Below, piece by piece: positions 1-10,171 of a DNA stretch of 64,000 nucleotides. The notes below the pieces were generated by a model that did not search any database, was not told the DNA's origin, and worked only from the letters and a program-made list of their open reading frames with translations. This stretch comes from Paraburkholderia atlantica (lineage in GTDB: Bacteria; Pseudomonadota; Gammaproteobacteria; Burkholderiales; Burkholderiaceae). The DNA is taken from positions 124,001 to 188,000 of the forward strand of contig NZ_WHNQ01000005.1 in NCBI RefSeq assembly GCF_009362785.1. Direction: 5' to 3'. The position numbers and the translations under genes are program-made. The first letter of the stretch is position 1, and each line of letters begins with the position of its first letter.

Positions 1-1444
1 CGAGCGCGACGCTCGCGGCCATCCGGCGGCGTGCGATCGACACCGCGTTGCGCTCGTTGGTGAGCGTGGTCGTCTGCGCGACGACCACGTCGAGATAGGT
101 GATCGCGCCGTTCCGGTAGCGGTCCGACACGACCGCGAGCGAGCGCCGCGCGGCCGCGACCGCGTCGTCCTGTGCGGCCGCTTCTTGTTCCAGCACGCGC
201 AGCGCGGCCAGATTGTCCTCGACCTGGCCGAACGCGTTCAGCACCGTTTGCCGATATTGCGCGACGCTTTCGTCGTAGTGCGCGCGCGCCTGCTCCTTGA
301 CGGCCGCGCGGCCGCCGAAGTCGAGCAGCGTGCCGGCGAGCGTCGGCCCGAGCGACCACAGCCGGCTCGGCGCGAGCAGCCACTGGCTATAGTTGGTCGC
401 CTCGAGTCCGCCCGTCACGGCCAGCACGAGGTTCGGGAAAAACGCCGCGGTGGCCACGCCGATCTGCGCGTTCATCGCGGCGACGTGCCGCTCGGCCGCA
501 GCGATATCGGGACGCCGCTCGAGCAATCCGGACGGCACGCCGGCCGTGGCGATCACCGGCACCGCGACCAGTGGCGCGACCGGCAGCGTGAAGGTCGACG
601 GCGGCTGGCCGATCAGGATCGCGATCGCATGTTCGAGCTGCGCGCGCTGAACGCCGAGGTCGAGCGCCTGCGCCTGGGTCGTCTTCAGCTGGGTTTGCGC
701 CTGCGCGACGTCGGCATCGGTCGCGATGCCGCCGGTGAAGCGATGCTGCGTCAGTTCGAGCGCCTCCTGGTAGGCCTTGATCGTGTCGTCGAGGAGTCGG
801 CGCTCCTGATCGAGTCCGCGCAGCTCGAAGTAATCGGTGGCGAGCTCGGCCTGCATCGACAGCAGCGCGGCGTCGAGGTCGGCGGCGCTCGCTTGCGCGC
901 CAGCTTTCGCGCCTTCGACGCTGCGCGACACACGGCCCCACAGGTCGGGTTCCCACGACGCGTCGACCTGCACCAGATAGTCGTTCAGCGCGAGACCGGC
1001 GGTCGATTTATGCAGCACGTTCTCCGAGGACCGCGTGCGCGAATACTGGACGCCCGCGGTGACTACCGGGAAGAATTGCGAGCGATATTGCGCGACGCTC
1101 GCGCGCGCCGCGCGAAAGCGCGCCTCGGCGGCCTGCACGTCCTGGTTCGCGCTTGCGACCTGCGGTTCGAGTGCATCGAGCGATGCGTCGCCGTAGATGC
1201 GCCACCACGCGCCTCGCGTGAGCGTGTCGGCCGGTTGCGCGGGCTTCCAGCCGGTGCCTTCGAGTTCGCGCCAGGTCGCGGGTGTGACGGCGGCGGGCTT
1301 CACGTAGTCGGGGCCGACGGTGCAGGCGCCGAGCGCGCCGGCGAGAGCCAGCGCGACTGCCGAGGCGCGAATGGAATCGCTCGCCGACCCGCGCGCGAAT
1401 TCAGCCGATGACGCCAGCGCGCGCCGCATAACCGACATCTTCAT
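1..1444 (-). CDS. RND efflux outer-membrane lipoprotein (NodT/OprM family), 3' end outside window
   Basis: This is the outer-membrane channel of a tripartite efflux pump. The reverse-strand reading frame opens at ATG 1444 (MKMSVMRRAL) and stays open to the left end, so the C-terminus is missing. A signal peptide ends in a lipobox (LAGALGAC), followed by TVGPDYVKP, the N-terminal hallmark of NodT/OprM lipoproteins. Further in are LERRPDIAAAERHVAAMNAQIGVA-type sequence and the long coiled-coil helices of the TolC fold. The start lies two bases after the stop of the membrane-fusion protein, so the two are translationally coupled in one operon with the RND permease. The substrate cannot be read from the sequence. 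Confidence 0.93.
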   Translation of the reverse strand, partial: MKMSVMRRALASSAEFARGSASDSIRASAVALALAGALGACTVGPDYVKPAAVTPATWRELEGTGWKPAQPADTLTRGAWWRIYGDASLDALEPQVASANQDVQAAEARFRAARASVAQYRSQFFPVVTAGVQYSRTRSSENVLHKSTAGLALNDYLVQVDASWEPDLWGRVSRSVEGAKAGAQASAADLDAALLSMQAELATDYFELRGLDQERRLLDDTIKAYQEALELTQHRFTGGIATDADVAQAQTQLKTTQAQALDLGVQRAQLEHAIAILIGQPPSTFTLPVAPLVAVPVIATAGVPSGLLERRPDIAAAERHVAAMNAQIGVATAAFFPNLVLAVTGGLEATNYSQWLLAPSRLWSLGPTLAGTLLDFGGRAAVKEQARAHYDESVAQYRQTVLNAFGQVEDNLAALRVLEQEAAAQDDAVAAARRSLAVVSDRYRNGAITYLDVVVAQTTTLTNERNAVSIARRRMAASVAL

Positions 1445-1446
1445 GA

Positions 1447-2748
1447 TCACGTCCTCGCGCCCGGCCGCGCGCCGCCTTGCGCCGCCGGCGAGCTGGCCGC
1501 CGCACCGGCCGCCCCAGCCGCACCTTCCGAAGCCGCACCGTCTTCCGCCTTGCGCGGCACGATCCGTACCGGCGCGCCATCGACGATCGAATCCTGCGGA
1601 TTCAGGATCACCTGCTCATTGCCCTGCAGACCCGCCACGATCGCGACGCGCGTGCCGAAGTCCGTGCCGAGTGACACCGGCAGCAGCTTCACCTTGTGCT
1701 GCGGATCGACGGTCGCGACCTTGACGCCGTCGGGACGGAACAGCAGCGCGTTGCCCGGCAGCGTGAACGACGCCGTGCCCGCGCCGAGCGCGAAATGCAC
1801 CTGCGCGTACGCGCCCGGCAACAGCTCGCCGCTGCGATTGTCGACGTCGACCTCGACGAGCATCGTGCGCTGCTGCGGATCGACCGCGCCCGCAGTGCGC
1901 GCGACCATACCCGGGTAGTGCCGCGACGGCGTCTCGGTCAGCGTCAGAAACGCGCTTTGCTGCGCGCGCACCTGCTGCGCGTACGCTTGCGGCACGTTTA
2001 CATAGACGCGCAGCCGGTCCGCCTGCGCGACATGAAACAGTTCCTTCGCGGGGCCGCCCGAGCTGCCCGCGTCGATCAGCGCGCCGACGTCGACGTTGCG
2101 CGCGGTCACGGTACCGTCGAACGGCGCATAGACCTTCTGGAACGACTGGGTCTTTTCGAGTCGGGCGACGTTGAAACGCGCGGCGTCGAGCGTGGCCTTT
2201 TTCGCGAGCATGTCGCCGACTTTTTCGTCGGTCTCCTGCTTCGACACCGACTTGCTCCTGAACATATCCGTCCAGCGATCCGCGGTGCTCTTCGCCAGCG
2301 CGTAATTCGCTTCGGCGTTCGCGAGATCGGCGCGGGCGGCGCGCAACTGGTCGTCGATTTCGGGCGTGTCGATTTCCGCGAGCAACTGGCCGCTCTTCAC
2401 GCGCGCGCCGATGTCGGCGTACCACTTCTTCAGATAACCGTTGGTGCGCGCGTAGATCGGCGTGTCGAGGAAGGCCTGGACGTTGCCGGGCAACGTCAGA
2501 TCGAACCCGGCTGACGACTTTTGCGGCTGCACGACTTCGACGCTCATCTGGCTCGTGTGCTCGGCATCGCGTTCGAGCGCCGCATGCGCATCGTGGCGCG
2601 ACCAGATGCCTTGCGCGGCGAGCGCGAGCACCGCGACGGCGGCGGCAATCATGATCAGGCGCGTGCGTCGCGCTTTCGCCGGATCATGCGCGGCGTGGCC
2701 GCCGTCGCCAGAGCCTGAACCCGAGCCGCCGGGACGTTGTGCTTCCAT
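1447..2748 (-). CDS. RND efflux periplasmic adaptor (membrane-fusion protein)
   Basis: HlyD/AcrA-type adaptor of about 433 aa that bridges the inner-membrane pump and the outer-membrane channel. ATG 2748 is chosen over the longer frame opening at 2871 because it has an AGGGGAAG ribosome site at normal spacing. It is followed by a Gly/Ser-rich cytoplasmic leader and one membrane anchor (LIMIAAAVAVLALAAQGIW). The body shows a lipoyl-like half (GYLKKWYADIGARVKSGQLLAEID), a helical hairpin and the second half (VYAPFDGTVTARNVDVGALI), then beta-barrel and membrane-proximal domains. The C-terminus is Ala-rich. It is the middle gene of the efflux operon, 103 bases after the permease. Confidence 0.95.
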   Translation of the reverse strand: MEAQRPGGSGSGSGDGGHAAHDPAKARRTRLIMIAAAVAVLALAAQGIWSRHDAHAALERDAEHTSQMSVEVVQPQKSSAGFDLTLPGNVQAFLDTPIYARTNGYLKKWYADIGARVKSGQLLAEIDTPEIDDQLRAARADLANAEANYALAKSTADRWTDMFRSKSVSKQETDEKVGDMLAKKATLDAARFNVARLEKTQSFQKVYAPFDGTVTARNVDVGALIDAGSSGGPAKELFHVAQADRLRVYVNVPQAYAQQVRAQQSAFLTLTETPSRHYPGMVARTAGAVDPQQRTMLVEVDVDNRSGELLPGAYAQVHFALGAGTASFTLPGNALLFRPDGVKVATVDPQHKVKLLPVSLGTDFGTRVAIVAGLQGNEQVILNPQDSIVDGAPVRIVPRKAEDGAASEGAAGAAGAAASSPAAQGGARPGART

Positions 2749-2851
2749 CAAACTTCCCCTTCGAAATTGCATGGGCAGTCGATGCTGCCTCTTGTGTCGT
2801 GGCATCGCATGATGCGCGTGCCGGCTGGTACGGTCATCGCGTTCCGGATGT

Positions 2852-5800
2852 TCATGGCTTCTGCACCACATGTTCCGCGGCGCGCTGATGCCGCGCCGCG
2901 AGCCGTCGATAGATCATCGAGAACACGACCGGCACGAAGATCAGCGTGGCCAGCGTGCCGACCGCGAGCCCGCCGATCACCGCGCGCCCGAGCGGCGCAT
3001 TCTGCTCGCCGCCTTCGCCGAGACCGATCGCCATCGGCACCATGCCGATCACCATCGCGAGCGCGGTCATCAGCACCGGGCGGAAACGCGTGAAGCCTGC
3101 TTCAATCGCCGCGCGGGTCGCGTCGCCGTGCAGCAGCAGTTGTTCGCGCGCGAAGCTGATCACCAGAATCGAGTTCGCGGTCGCGATGCCGATACACATG
3201 ATCGCGCCGGTGAGGGCGGGGATCGACAGCGTGGTGTGGGTGAGAAACAGCATCCACACGATGCCCGCCAGCGCGCCCGGCAGCGCCGTGATGATGATGA
3301 ACGGATCGAGCCACGACTGGAAATTGACGACGATCAGCAAATACACGAGCAGCACCGCGAACAGCAGACCGGCGAGCAGGCCCGAGAACGACTCGTTCAT
3401 CGTTTGCACCTGGCCGCGGAGTTCGATCCTCGAGCTCTTCGGCAGCTCGGCTTTCGATTCGTCGATGATCTTGCGGATGTCGTCGGACACGCCGCCGAGA
3501 TCGCGGCCGTCGGCGGTGCCGTAGATGTCGATCGTGGTTTGCGCGTTGTAGTGCGTGAGCACCGCGTTGCTGGCTTCTCGGCGCATCGTCGCGAGCGAGC
3601 CGAGAATGTTGTTGCGCCCGTTGGCGTTCAACGGAATGTTCGCGAGCGATTGCAGCGAATCGATCGTGTATTGCGGCGCTTCCGTGATCACGTTGTAGCT
3701 GACGCCATTGCGCGGATTGAGCCAGAACGTCGGCGTGGTCTGCTGGCTGCCCGACAGCGTGATCAGCAGATTGCTCGCGATATCGCGCTGCGAAAAGCCC
3801 GCTTGCTGCGCCCGCGTGCGATCGACGTCGATGAAGATCCGCGGCAGATCGGCGGGCTGCTGGATGCGCGCATCGACGAGGCCCGGCACCGTGCGCAGAC
3901 GGTTCAGCAGCTTCGCGGCGAACGCACGATTGGCGGCCACCTCACGGCCGACGATCTGGATATCGATCGCCGACGGCATGCCGAAATTGAGCGTCTGACT
4001 GACGATATCGGCCGGCAGAAACGCAAACTGCACGCCGGGGAATTCGTCGGTGAGCGTGCGCCGCAATGTGCGCACATAGCCGGCGCTCGGATGATGTTCG
4101 GGGTTCAGCGTGATCAGGATGTCCGAGTCGGAGGTGCCGATCGTGCCCGTGTTGCTGTACGACAGGTTGATACCCGACACCGGCAGGCCGATGTTGTCGA
4201 TGATCGAATGCAGTTCACCGGCCGGAATCAGCTGACGGATGCGCGCATCGACGCGATCGGTCAGCACCGCGGTTTCCTCGACCCGCATGCCGGTTTTCGC
4301 GCGCATGTGCAGCGCGATCGTGCCGGCATCGACGGCAGGGAAAAAGTCGCGGCCGATAAACGGCAGCAACAGCAGCGACGCGCCACAGCACACGAGAAAC
4401 AGCGTGACGAACAGGCCCGGCCGCGCGACACGCGCTTCGAGAAACCCGCGATAGCGCTCGCGCAAACGCGAGAAACCGCGCTCGAACGCATAGTGCACGC
4501 GCATGAACGGATTGCGTGTTTGCGCCGGCGCGTGATGCAGATCAGCAGGCTTGTGGTGATAGCGCAGCAGATATTTCGCGAGCGTCGGCACGAGCGTACG
4601 CGAGAAGAAGTATGACGCGAGCATCGCGAAGACCACCGCTTCGGCGAGCGGAATGAACAGATAGTGCGCGACACCGGTGAGCAGAAACATCGGCACGAAC
4701 ACGATACAGATCGACAACGTCGACACGAGCGTCGGAATCGCGATCTGATGCGCGCCGTCGAGAATCGCCTGTTCGAGCGTCTTGCCCTGTTCGAGCTGAT
4801 GGCTGATGTTCTCGATCGCAACGGTCGCATCGTCGACGAGAATCCCGACCGCGAGCGCGAGCCCGCCGAGCGTCATGATGTTGATCGTCTGACCGAGCGC
4901 GGACAACGCGATGATCGACGTGATCATCGACAACGGAATCGATACCGCGATGATCAGCGTCGCGCGCCAGTTGCCGAGGAACAGCAGAATCATCAGGCCC
5001 GTCAGGCACGCGGCGATCAGCGCCTCACGCAGCACGCCCTCCACCGATGCGCGCACGAACAGCGACTGGTCGGCGACAGGGTCGATATTCAGCGACGGCG
5101 GCACCAGATTGCGCAGCGTCGGCATCATCGTCTTGATGCGATCGACGATATCGAGCGTGGACGTATTGCCGCTTTTGTTGATCGTCAGCAGCGCGGCACG
5201 CTGGCCGTTCACGCGCACGATGTTGGTCTGCGGCTGGTAGCCGTCGCGCACGTGCGCGACGTCGCGGATAAAGATGGTGCCGTTTGCGGTGGTGCGGATC
5301 GGAATGTTGTTCAGCCCCGCGAGCGAATCGGGGCTGCCGTTCATTACCACCGAGTACTCGGTCGAGCCGATTTTCGCGGTGCCCGAAGGCAGAATCAGGT
5401 TCTGCGCGGAAACCGCGCTGACCACGTCCATCGGCGACAGATTGCGCTCTTGCAGCTTGCGCGAATCGATATCGATCATGATCTGCCGTTGCTTGCCGCC
5501 ATACGGCAGCGGCGCGGATGCACCCGGCACTGTGGCGAGCTGCGTCTTCAGGAAGTTATTGCCGAAGTCGAACAGTTCCTGCTCGGTCAGCGACGCGGAC
5601 GACAACGCGAGCCGCAAAATCGGCACCGTCGACGCGTTGTAGCGCAGGATGAACGGCGGCGTGATGCCGGGCGGCAGCGAGCGCACTTGCGACTGCGACA
5701 GCGCGGTGACCTGCGCGAGCGCTTCGTCGATATTCGCGCCCGGCTGGAAAAAGATCTTGATGACCGTGATGCCGTTCAGCGACGTCGATTCCGTGTGTTC

Positions 5801-6034
5801 GATGTCGTTGACCGCCACCGACAAGCCGCGCTCGTAGTTCAGCGCGATGCGCCGCTCCATTTCGTCGGCGGGCAGGCCGTTGTACGACCAGATCACCGAC
5901 AGCACCGGAATATCGATGTTCGGAAAGATGTCGGTGGGCGTGCGCAGAATCGTCAACGGTCCGACGATCAGCAACAGCAAAGCCAGCACGACGAACGTAT
6001 AGGGGCGCCGTAGCGCGAGACGAACGATCCACAT
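2852..6034 (-). CDS. RND family multidrug/solvent efflux permease (AcrB/MdtB-like, HAE1 type)
   Basis: Proton-driven inner-membrane exporter, 1060 aa, the full length expected for the family. The N-terminus (WIVRLALRRPYTFVVLALLLLIVG) is TM1. The TM4 proton-relay aspartate pair is present in GILVDDATVAIENI. Two large periplasmic loops alternate with twelve predicted TM helices, and the C-terminal half repeats the N-terminal half. It is the first gene of the efflux operon. No TetR- or MarR-type local repressor is encoded next to it, so regulation is probably from elsewhere. Variants of this protein with soluble substrates such as phenolics exist in Burkholderia, but the substrate is not predictable here. 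Confidence 0.96.
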   Translation of the reverse strand: MWIVRLALRRPYTFVVLALLLLIVGPLTILRTPTDIFPNIDIPVLSVIWSYNGLPADEMERRIALNYERGLSVAVNDIEHTESTSLNGITVIKIFFQPGANIDEALAQVTALSQSQVRSLPPGITPPFILRYNASTVPILRLALSSASLTEQELFDFGNNFLKTQLATVPGASAPLPYGGKQRQIMIDIDSRKLQERNLSPMDVVSAVSAQNLILPSGTAKIGSTEYSVVMNGSPDSLAGLNNIPIRTTANGTIFIRDVAHVRDGYQPQTNIVRVNGQRAALLTINKSGNTSTLDIVDRIKTMMPTLRNLVPPSLNIDPVADQSLFVRASVEGVLREALIAACLTGLMILLFLGNWRATLIIAVSIPLSMITSIIALSALGQTINIMTLGGLALAVGILVDDATVAIENISHQLEQGKTLEQAILDGAHQIAIPTLVSTLSICIVFVPMFLLTGVAHYLFIPLAEAVVFAMLASYFFSRTLVPTLAKYLLRYHHKPADLHHAPAQTRNPFMRVHYAFERGFSRLRERYRGFLEARVARPGLFVTLFLVCCGASLLLLPFIGRDFFPAVDAGTIALHMRAKTGMRVEETAVLTDRVDARIRQLIPAGELHSIIDNIGLPVSGINLSYSNTGTIGTSDSDILITLNPEHHPSAGYVRTLRRTLTDEFPGVQFAFLPADIVSQTLNFGMPSAIDIQIVGREVAANRAFAAKLLNRLRTVPGLVDARIQQPADLPRIFIDVDRTRAQQAGFSQRDIASNLLITLSGSQQTTPTFWLNPRNGVSYNVITEAPQYTIDSLQSLANIPLNANGRNNILGSLATMRREASNAVLTHYNAQTTIDIYGTADGRDLGGVSDDIRKIIDESKAELPKSSRIELRGQVQTMNESFSGLLAGLLFAVLLVYLLIVVNFQSWLDPFIIITALPGALAGIVWMLFLTHTTLSIPALTGAIMCIGIATANSILVISFAREQLLLHGDATRAAIEAGFTRFRPVLMTALAMVIGMVPMAIGLGEGGEQNAPLGRAVIGGLAVGTLATLIFVPVVFSMIYRRLAARHQRAAEHVVQKP

Positions 6035-6453
6035 GACTAGCGCAGACTCATGAAATCAGCGGCGGCCGCGCCGCGCGGATCGGAAACGGAGGCGCGCCCG
6101 TCGGCGCGAAGGCAGGTGCGAAGCTGCGCGTTACCCGCATCTTGCAGATCGTTCTGGCAATGCACGTTTTTGATGTCTCCCCCCGCAGGGTTTATGATGG
6201 TCTTCATTACGACGTCTGAAGCCGAGATCATCGGCTGTGCGCAGCGTAATGGGAATAGGGCGAAACGACTGGTGAAAGCCTTCTATTCGCCTTCCCAAAG
6301 CCCCGCAAAGCGGGAACAATGACTCGAACCTCTCACGCGCCACGCGCGCGACAGATTAAGTGCGCACGCAACGTCCAATGCGAAGCGGCGTTTTTATCAT
6401 CACCTCGACCGGCGTGAAATCATAAAGCCGGCTAAGGGAAGCGGGGAATTATC
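6035..6453. promoter_or_regulatory. Intergenic region upstream of the efflux operon and the small gene at 6454
   Basis: A 419-bp divergent intergenic region that must carry the promoter of the leftward efflux operon and that of the rightward small gene. A short perfect hairpin (GCCGA/TCGGC) lies at 6221-6235. I see no confident sigma-70 pair, and the 64-codon reverse frame inside it has no ribosome site and is not called. Confidence 0.4.
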
Positions 6454-6666
6454 ATGCAAGTCGGTTCCATTGTCCGATCGGTACATATCGCCGTGCCGCA
6501 AGGCGCGCGCGGAATCGTCATGCGCATTCTTGGCGACATGGCGATGGTGGCGTGGTACGCCGGCGAACCCGGCGCATCGCGGCAGCTCAATACCGAACCC
6601 TTTTTCCTCGAAGATCTGATCGATACCGGCGACCTGATACGTCCGGCCGGCGCGCAGACGCATTGA
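6454..6666 (+). CDS. Conserved small protein of unknown function (70 aa)
   Basis: Begins MQVGSIVRSVHIAVPQGARG. ATG 6454 has a good purine-rich ribosome site (AAGCGGGGA) about seven bases upstream. The protein is compact, with alternating hydrophobic strands and an acidic patch (FFLEDLIDTGDLI), no signal peptide and no membrane segment. It reads like a small beta-barrel of the KOW/SH3 kind (GARGIVMRILGDMAMVAWY), but this is inference from the pattern only. It stands alone between the efflux operon and the kinase gene. I do not recognise a named family. Confidence 0.7.
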   Translation: MQVGSIVRSVHIAVPQGARGIVMRILGDMAMVAWYAGEPGASRQLNTEPFFLEDLIDTGDLIRPAGAQTH

Positions 6667-6884
6667 ACGAGAGGCTTATCTGTTGCTCATTGCCGTTGTG
6701 TGACACGCAGGAGTGGGCTGTAGTGATGTTGTAAGGTGAGATCGGCTCGCCAGCATCGCTGCGGGTCGATGCGCGCGTCGATTCACGGCGCGCCGCAAAT
6801 CAGCCCGTATTTCTAGCGATGCCACGCACGCATTGCGAGCCGTCGCTCTCGTCTTTACCCGCGGCGCGGCGCACAATGCGGGGC

Positions 6885-7922
6885 ATGAACGACACCATTC
6901 CCGATAATTCCCATCCCCAGGCCGGCGCCGATGGCGCCGTGCCGTTCGCGCGGCTCACGCCGGAAACCGTGCTGGACGCGATCGACGGCGTGCTCGCAAC
7001 GTCCGGCGTGCGGACCGACGGCCGTCTGCTGCCGCTCAACAGCTATGAAAATCGCGTGTATCAGGTCGGCGTCGAAGACGGCCCGCCCGTGGTCGCGAAG
7101 TTCTATCGTCCTGAGCGCTGGAGCGACGCGGCGATTCTCGAAGAGCACGCGTTCGTCGCCGAACTCGCCGCGCGCGAGATTCCGGCCGTGCCCGCGCGCG
7201 TGCTGGATGGCCGCACACTGCATAGCTTCGACGGTTTCCGCTTCTCGGTCTTCGAGCGACGCGGAGGTCGTGCGCCGGATCTCGACCGGCGCGACACGCT
7301 CGAATGGCTCGGACGTTTCATCGGGCGCATTCATGCAATCGGGCAGACCCAGGACTACGCGGAACGCCCCGCGCTGAACATCGATACGTTCGGCTACGAG
7401 CCGCGCGACTTCCTGCTCGCGCATCGTTTCGTGCCCGACGACCTGCGCACCGCGTGGGAAACCGTCGTGAATCTCGCGCTCGAAGGCGTCGCGCGTGCGT
7501 TCGAGCGGGCTGGCGAGATTCGCACCTTGCGTCTGCACGGCGACTGTCACCCGAGCAACGTGCTGTGGACCGATGCGGGCCCGCATTTCGTCGATTTCGA
7601 CGACAGCCGCATGGGTCCCGCAATTCAGGACCTGTGGCTGCTGTTGCCGGGCGAACGCGCGGAGGCGTCGCGCGCGCTCGCCGATCTGCTCGCCGGCTAC
7701 GAGGATTTCTGCGAGTTCGAGCCGCGCGAACTGTATTTGATCGAAGCGCTGCGCACGTTGCGGCTGATTCACTATCAAGCGTGGCTCGCGCGCCGCTGGG
7801 ATGATCCGGCGTTTCCGGCCGCGTTTCCGTGGTTCAACACACAGCGCTACTGGGAAGATCGCATCCTCGAGATGCGCGAGCAGATCGGCGCGATGCAGGA
7901 AGGGCCGTTGTGGCCGGTTTAA
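6885..7922 (+). CDS. srkA: Stress response kinase A (SrkA/RdoA/YihE family)
   Basis: Cytosolic serine/threonine kinase of the APH-like fold, 345 aa from ATG 6885; the upstream in-frame ATG at 6819 has no better support. Visible motifs are the nucleotide-binding lysine in VVAKFYRPERW (about residue 72), the catalytic HGDCHPSNVLW (about 218-228) and the metal-binding VDFDDSRMGP (about 236-245). In E. coli SrkA protects against stress-induced MazEF-type death and envelope stress; that role is family knowledge. It is monocistronic and convergent with the next gene. Confidence 0.93.
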   Translation: MNDTIPDNSHPQAGADGAVPFARLTPETVLDAIDGVLATSGVRTDGRLLPLNSYENRVYQVGVEDGPPVVAKFYRPERWSDAAILEEHAFVAELAAREIPAVPARVLDGRTLHSFDGFRFSVFERRGGRAPDLDRRDTLEWLGRFIGRIHAIGQTQDYAERPALNIDTFGYEPRDFLLAHRFVPDDLRTAWETVVNLALEGVARAFERAGEIRTLRLHGDCHPSNVLWTDAGPHFVDFDDSRMGPAIQDLWLLLPGERAEASRALADLLAGYEDFCEFEPRELYLIEALRTLRLIHYQAWLARRWDDPAFPAAFPWFNTQRYWEDRILEMREQIGAMQEGPLWPV

Positions 7923-7941
7923 CGTGTTGACGTGTTGACGG

Positions 7942-9840
7942 TCAAGGCGCCTGCGACGCCACATTCGACGACTCCACCAACGTCGATCTGACGATCACCT
8001 GCGCGCGTACGTCCCGCCCGATCGCTTCGATCGCGGGACGCATGCGCGTGAAATCATCGGGCGTGCAGACGTCGCTGTCGAAATGGGTGGCGCCGTCGCG
8101 CGTCATCGTGACCACGTTGCTGAGCGGATCGAACGCGTACTCCGACGTGTAATCGACGAAGCGGTCCTGCGTGCGTTGCGCCTCCGGCATGTCGAGCACG
8201 CGGAAGTTGGCCGGCAGTTCGATGCGCGCGCGTTCGTGGATCGCGAGGTTGTGGCATACGAACGGCTGCGTGCGCTTGCGTTCCCCGAGCCAGTAGCGCG
8301 TATCGGCTTCGACGCCGCCACCGAGGCTCGTCAAGGCCGGGATCGATGCGGTCATGCCGGTTACCACGAGACTTTCGAGCGTGCCTTTCATCGTCAGCGT
8401 GAGCGGGCCGTCGGCCGCGCTGAGGTCGCTCGTCGTCAGCGTCGCGGTGCCGCGCAGATTCACATTGCGCAACTCGGCCTGAATCGATTCCTCGCGTTGC
8501 GCGGGCGACTGCGTGCGCAGCCGCGCGCGGGCCTGCTCGGCGTACGGTCCGGCATCCTGCAGCCGATACGTGAAGCTCGCCGAGCCGTCCGGCTCGATCT
8601 TGATCGCGAGATCGGTGCTGCGCGACATCTGCGCGGTGGCCGGTGTTTGCGCGAGCACGCCGTCGTCGATCAATACGGTAGGACGGTCCATGTCGGATGA
8701 AGGCAGAAAACCGAATTCGACGTTCGACGCAGTCGAGTCTGCGTACATCTGCAAGTCGGGCAGCCACGTGATCGCGTGATTGATGACGCCGTAGCCCGGC
8801 ACGCTCGGCAGCGTGTAGATCGTGCCGCTGCTGATCAGCGCCGGCTCGTTGCGCACGCCGACCGCGTCGAGCAGCGCGCCGTAGAGCGCGACGTGGTCCT
8901 TGCAATCGCCATAGCGGTTCGCGAGGATCGCGCTCGCGCTGTGCGGCACGACGGAGCCACGCCCGACGTAGATCGCGACATAGCGGATATTGCGGCGAAC
9001 CCAGTCGTACAGCGTTTTGGCTTTGTCGTGCGCGGTGTGGTCGTGCGCGGTCAGTTGCTGCGCGAGCTGGGTGATCGCGGCGTCGTGCGTGCCCGGGTCG
9101 GCTGCGGAGCCGCGATAGGACGCGGCGAACGCGGCATAGCTCGGAAAGGTCGACACCATCAGCCGATCCCCGTACGACACGTACGCGACCGAGCCGCGTT
9201 CCAGCCGGTCGAAATGTGCCTTGTCGTAGCAGAATTCGTAGCGCGTGCGGCCGTCGCGCGTGATGGGCGTCACCGCGCTGAAGCCGCGCGCGTCCGCGTA
9301 CAGCGGCTTGTCGGCGGGCAGGTCGTAGATCAGGCGGAAGTTGCGGGTCGGTGCGAGATCGGGCGGCGTGAAGTCGCTGAATTCCCCAGGCACGATCGGC
9401 TGACGCTGCGTCTTGCGGTACGTCAGGTGCACGCGCGCGCCGGGTTCGACCGCGGGGAATACGATCACCTTTTCCTGGATGTCCTGGAACATCGGCGCGT
9501 CGAACGAGCGGACTTCCTGCACGTCGCGGATCTGCTCGGGCGCTACGTCGTGACGCTTGCCGTCGGTGGTGACCGTGTAGGCCTCGAGAATCTGCACGTC
9601 GGCCATGTTGCGGTTGAACCAGACGTATTGCTGCGCGACCCGCTCGACGCCGGCTTCGTTGTTCACGTGTAGCGTCATCGAATCGAGCTTCGCATACGAG
9701 CCGTCAGCGTTGATGGTGAAGGTCTGCGTCTCGCCTTCGTTGGTGTAGGGGTCGTCCAGTTTGACCGGCACGCTCGCGCTCGCGGCATGAATGCCGGCCA
9801 GCCAGCCGGCGGAGGCAAGGACCACGAGGCAGAGTCGCAT
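7942..9840 (-). CDS. Secreted DUF3857/transglutaminase-like protein
   Basis: About 632 aa from ATG 9840. This start is chosen because it gives a clean signal peptide (MRLCLVVLASAGWLAGIHAASA); longer in-frame extensions lack one. The N-terminal half is the beta-rich DUF3857 domain (QEKVIVFPAVEPGARVHLTYRK, then W/F-rich strands). It is followed by a transglutaminase-like papain-fold core with Cys313 in NRYGDCKDHVALY, His355 in NHAITWL and an Asp near 368, a plausible complete triad. It is likely periplasmic or outer-surface. The substrate is unknown; it could be a cysteine peptidase-like or cross-linking enzyme. Confidence 0.88.
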   Translation of the reverse strand: MRLCLVVLASAGWLAGIHAASASVPVKLDDPYTNEGETQTFTINADGSYAKLDSMTLHVNNEAGVERVAQQYVWFNRNMADVQILEAYTVTTDGKRHDVAPEQIRDVQEVRSFDAPMFQDIQEKVIVFPAVEPGARVHLTYRKTQRQPIVPGEFSDFTPPDLAPTRNFRLIYDLPADKPLYADARGFSAVTPITRDGRTRYEFCYDKAHFDRLERGSVAYVSYGDRLMVSTFPSYAAFAASYRGSAADPGTHDAAITQLAQQLTAHDHTAHDKAKTLYDWVRRNIRYVAIYVGRGSVVPHSASAILANRYGDCKDHVALYGALLDAVGVRNEPALISSGTIYTLPSVPGYGVINHAITWLPDLQMYADSTASNVEFGFLPSSDMDRPTVLIDDGVLAQTPATAQMSRSTDLAIKIEPDGSASFTYRLQDAGPYAEQARARLRTQSPAQREESIQAELRNVNLRGTATLTTSDLSAADGPLTLTMKGTLESLVVTGMTASIPALTSLGGGVEADTRYWLGERKRTQPFVCHNLAIHERARIELPANFRVLDMPEAQRTQDRFVDYTSEYAFDPLSNVVTMTRDGATHFDSDVCTPDDFTRMRPAIEAIGRDVRAQVIVRSTLVESSNVASQAP

Positions 9841-10007
9841 GACGGCAGGTATCCGGACGACGACGTTGACGGCATCGCCAGCTAGCGTCGTTTCGCGCCG
9901 CGCGGATGTCAAGCGGCTGGCGCGCATCTGGAAGCGATTCGAAGATTGCCCGGCGGGTATGCGCCGCGCGCCCACAGCGCCCCGACATTGAGCAATACAC
10001 TTAACTG

Positions 10008-10026
10008 TGTAATGATAACGTTTCTC
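10008..10026. promoter_or_regulatory. Fur-box-like operator upstream of the PepSY gene
   Basis: The 19-mer TGTAATGATAACGTTTCTC matches the GATAATGATAATCATTATC Fur consensus at 13 of 19 positions by hand count, including an uninterrupted TAATGATAA. It overlaps a plausible -10 element that has TTGAGC upstream. It lies about 145 bases before the PepSY gene and about 170 bases from the start of the reverse-strand DUF3857 gene, so either could be the target. Confidence 0.55.
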
Positions 10027-10171
10027 AATTGAAAGGCGTCGCAAGCTTTTCGTCACATTTGTCCTCCTCTGTGACTGCCAGCCAGCCCTTCACGCGGATC
10101 GCCCATCACAAGCTGGCCGATCCGCCTCTTCTCACTCGAATTCTTCCTACCGCTCTAGCCCGGAGTCCGTT

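Noticed and set aside
185..1411. 408-codon rightward frame at the left end
   Set aside because: The reverse strand reads the outer-membrane efflux lipoprotein through the same bases; the rightward frame is its shadow.
2870..4615. 581-codon open frame opposite the RND permease
   Set aside because: It is a shadow of the permease on the other strand: Arg/His/Asp-rich with no ribosome site or domain.
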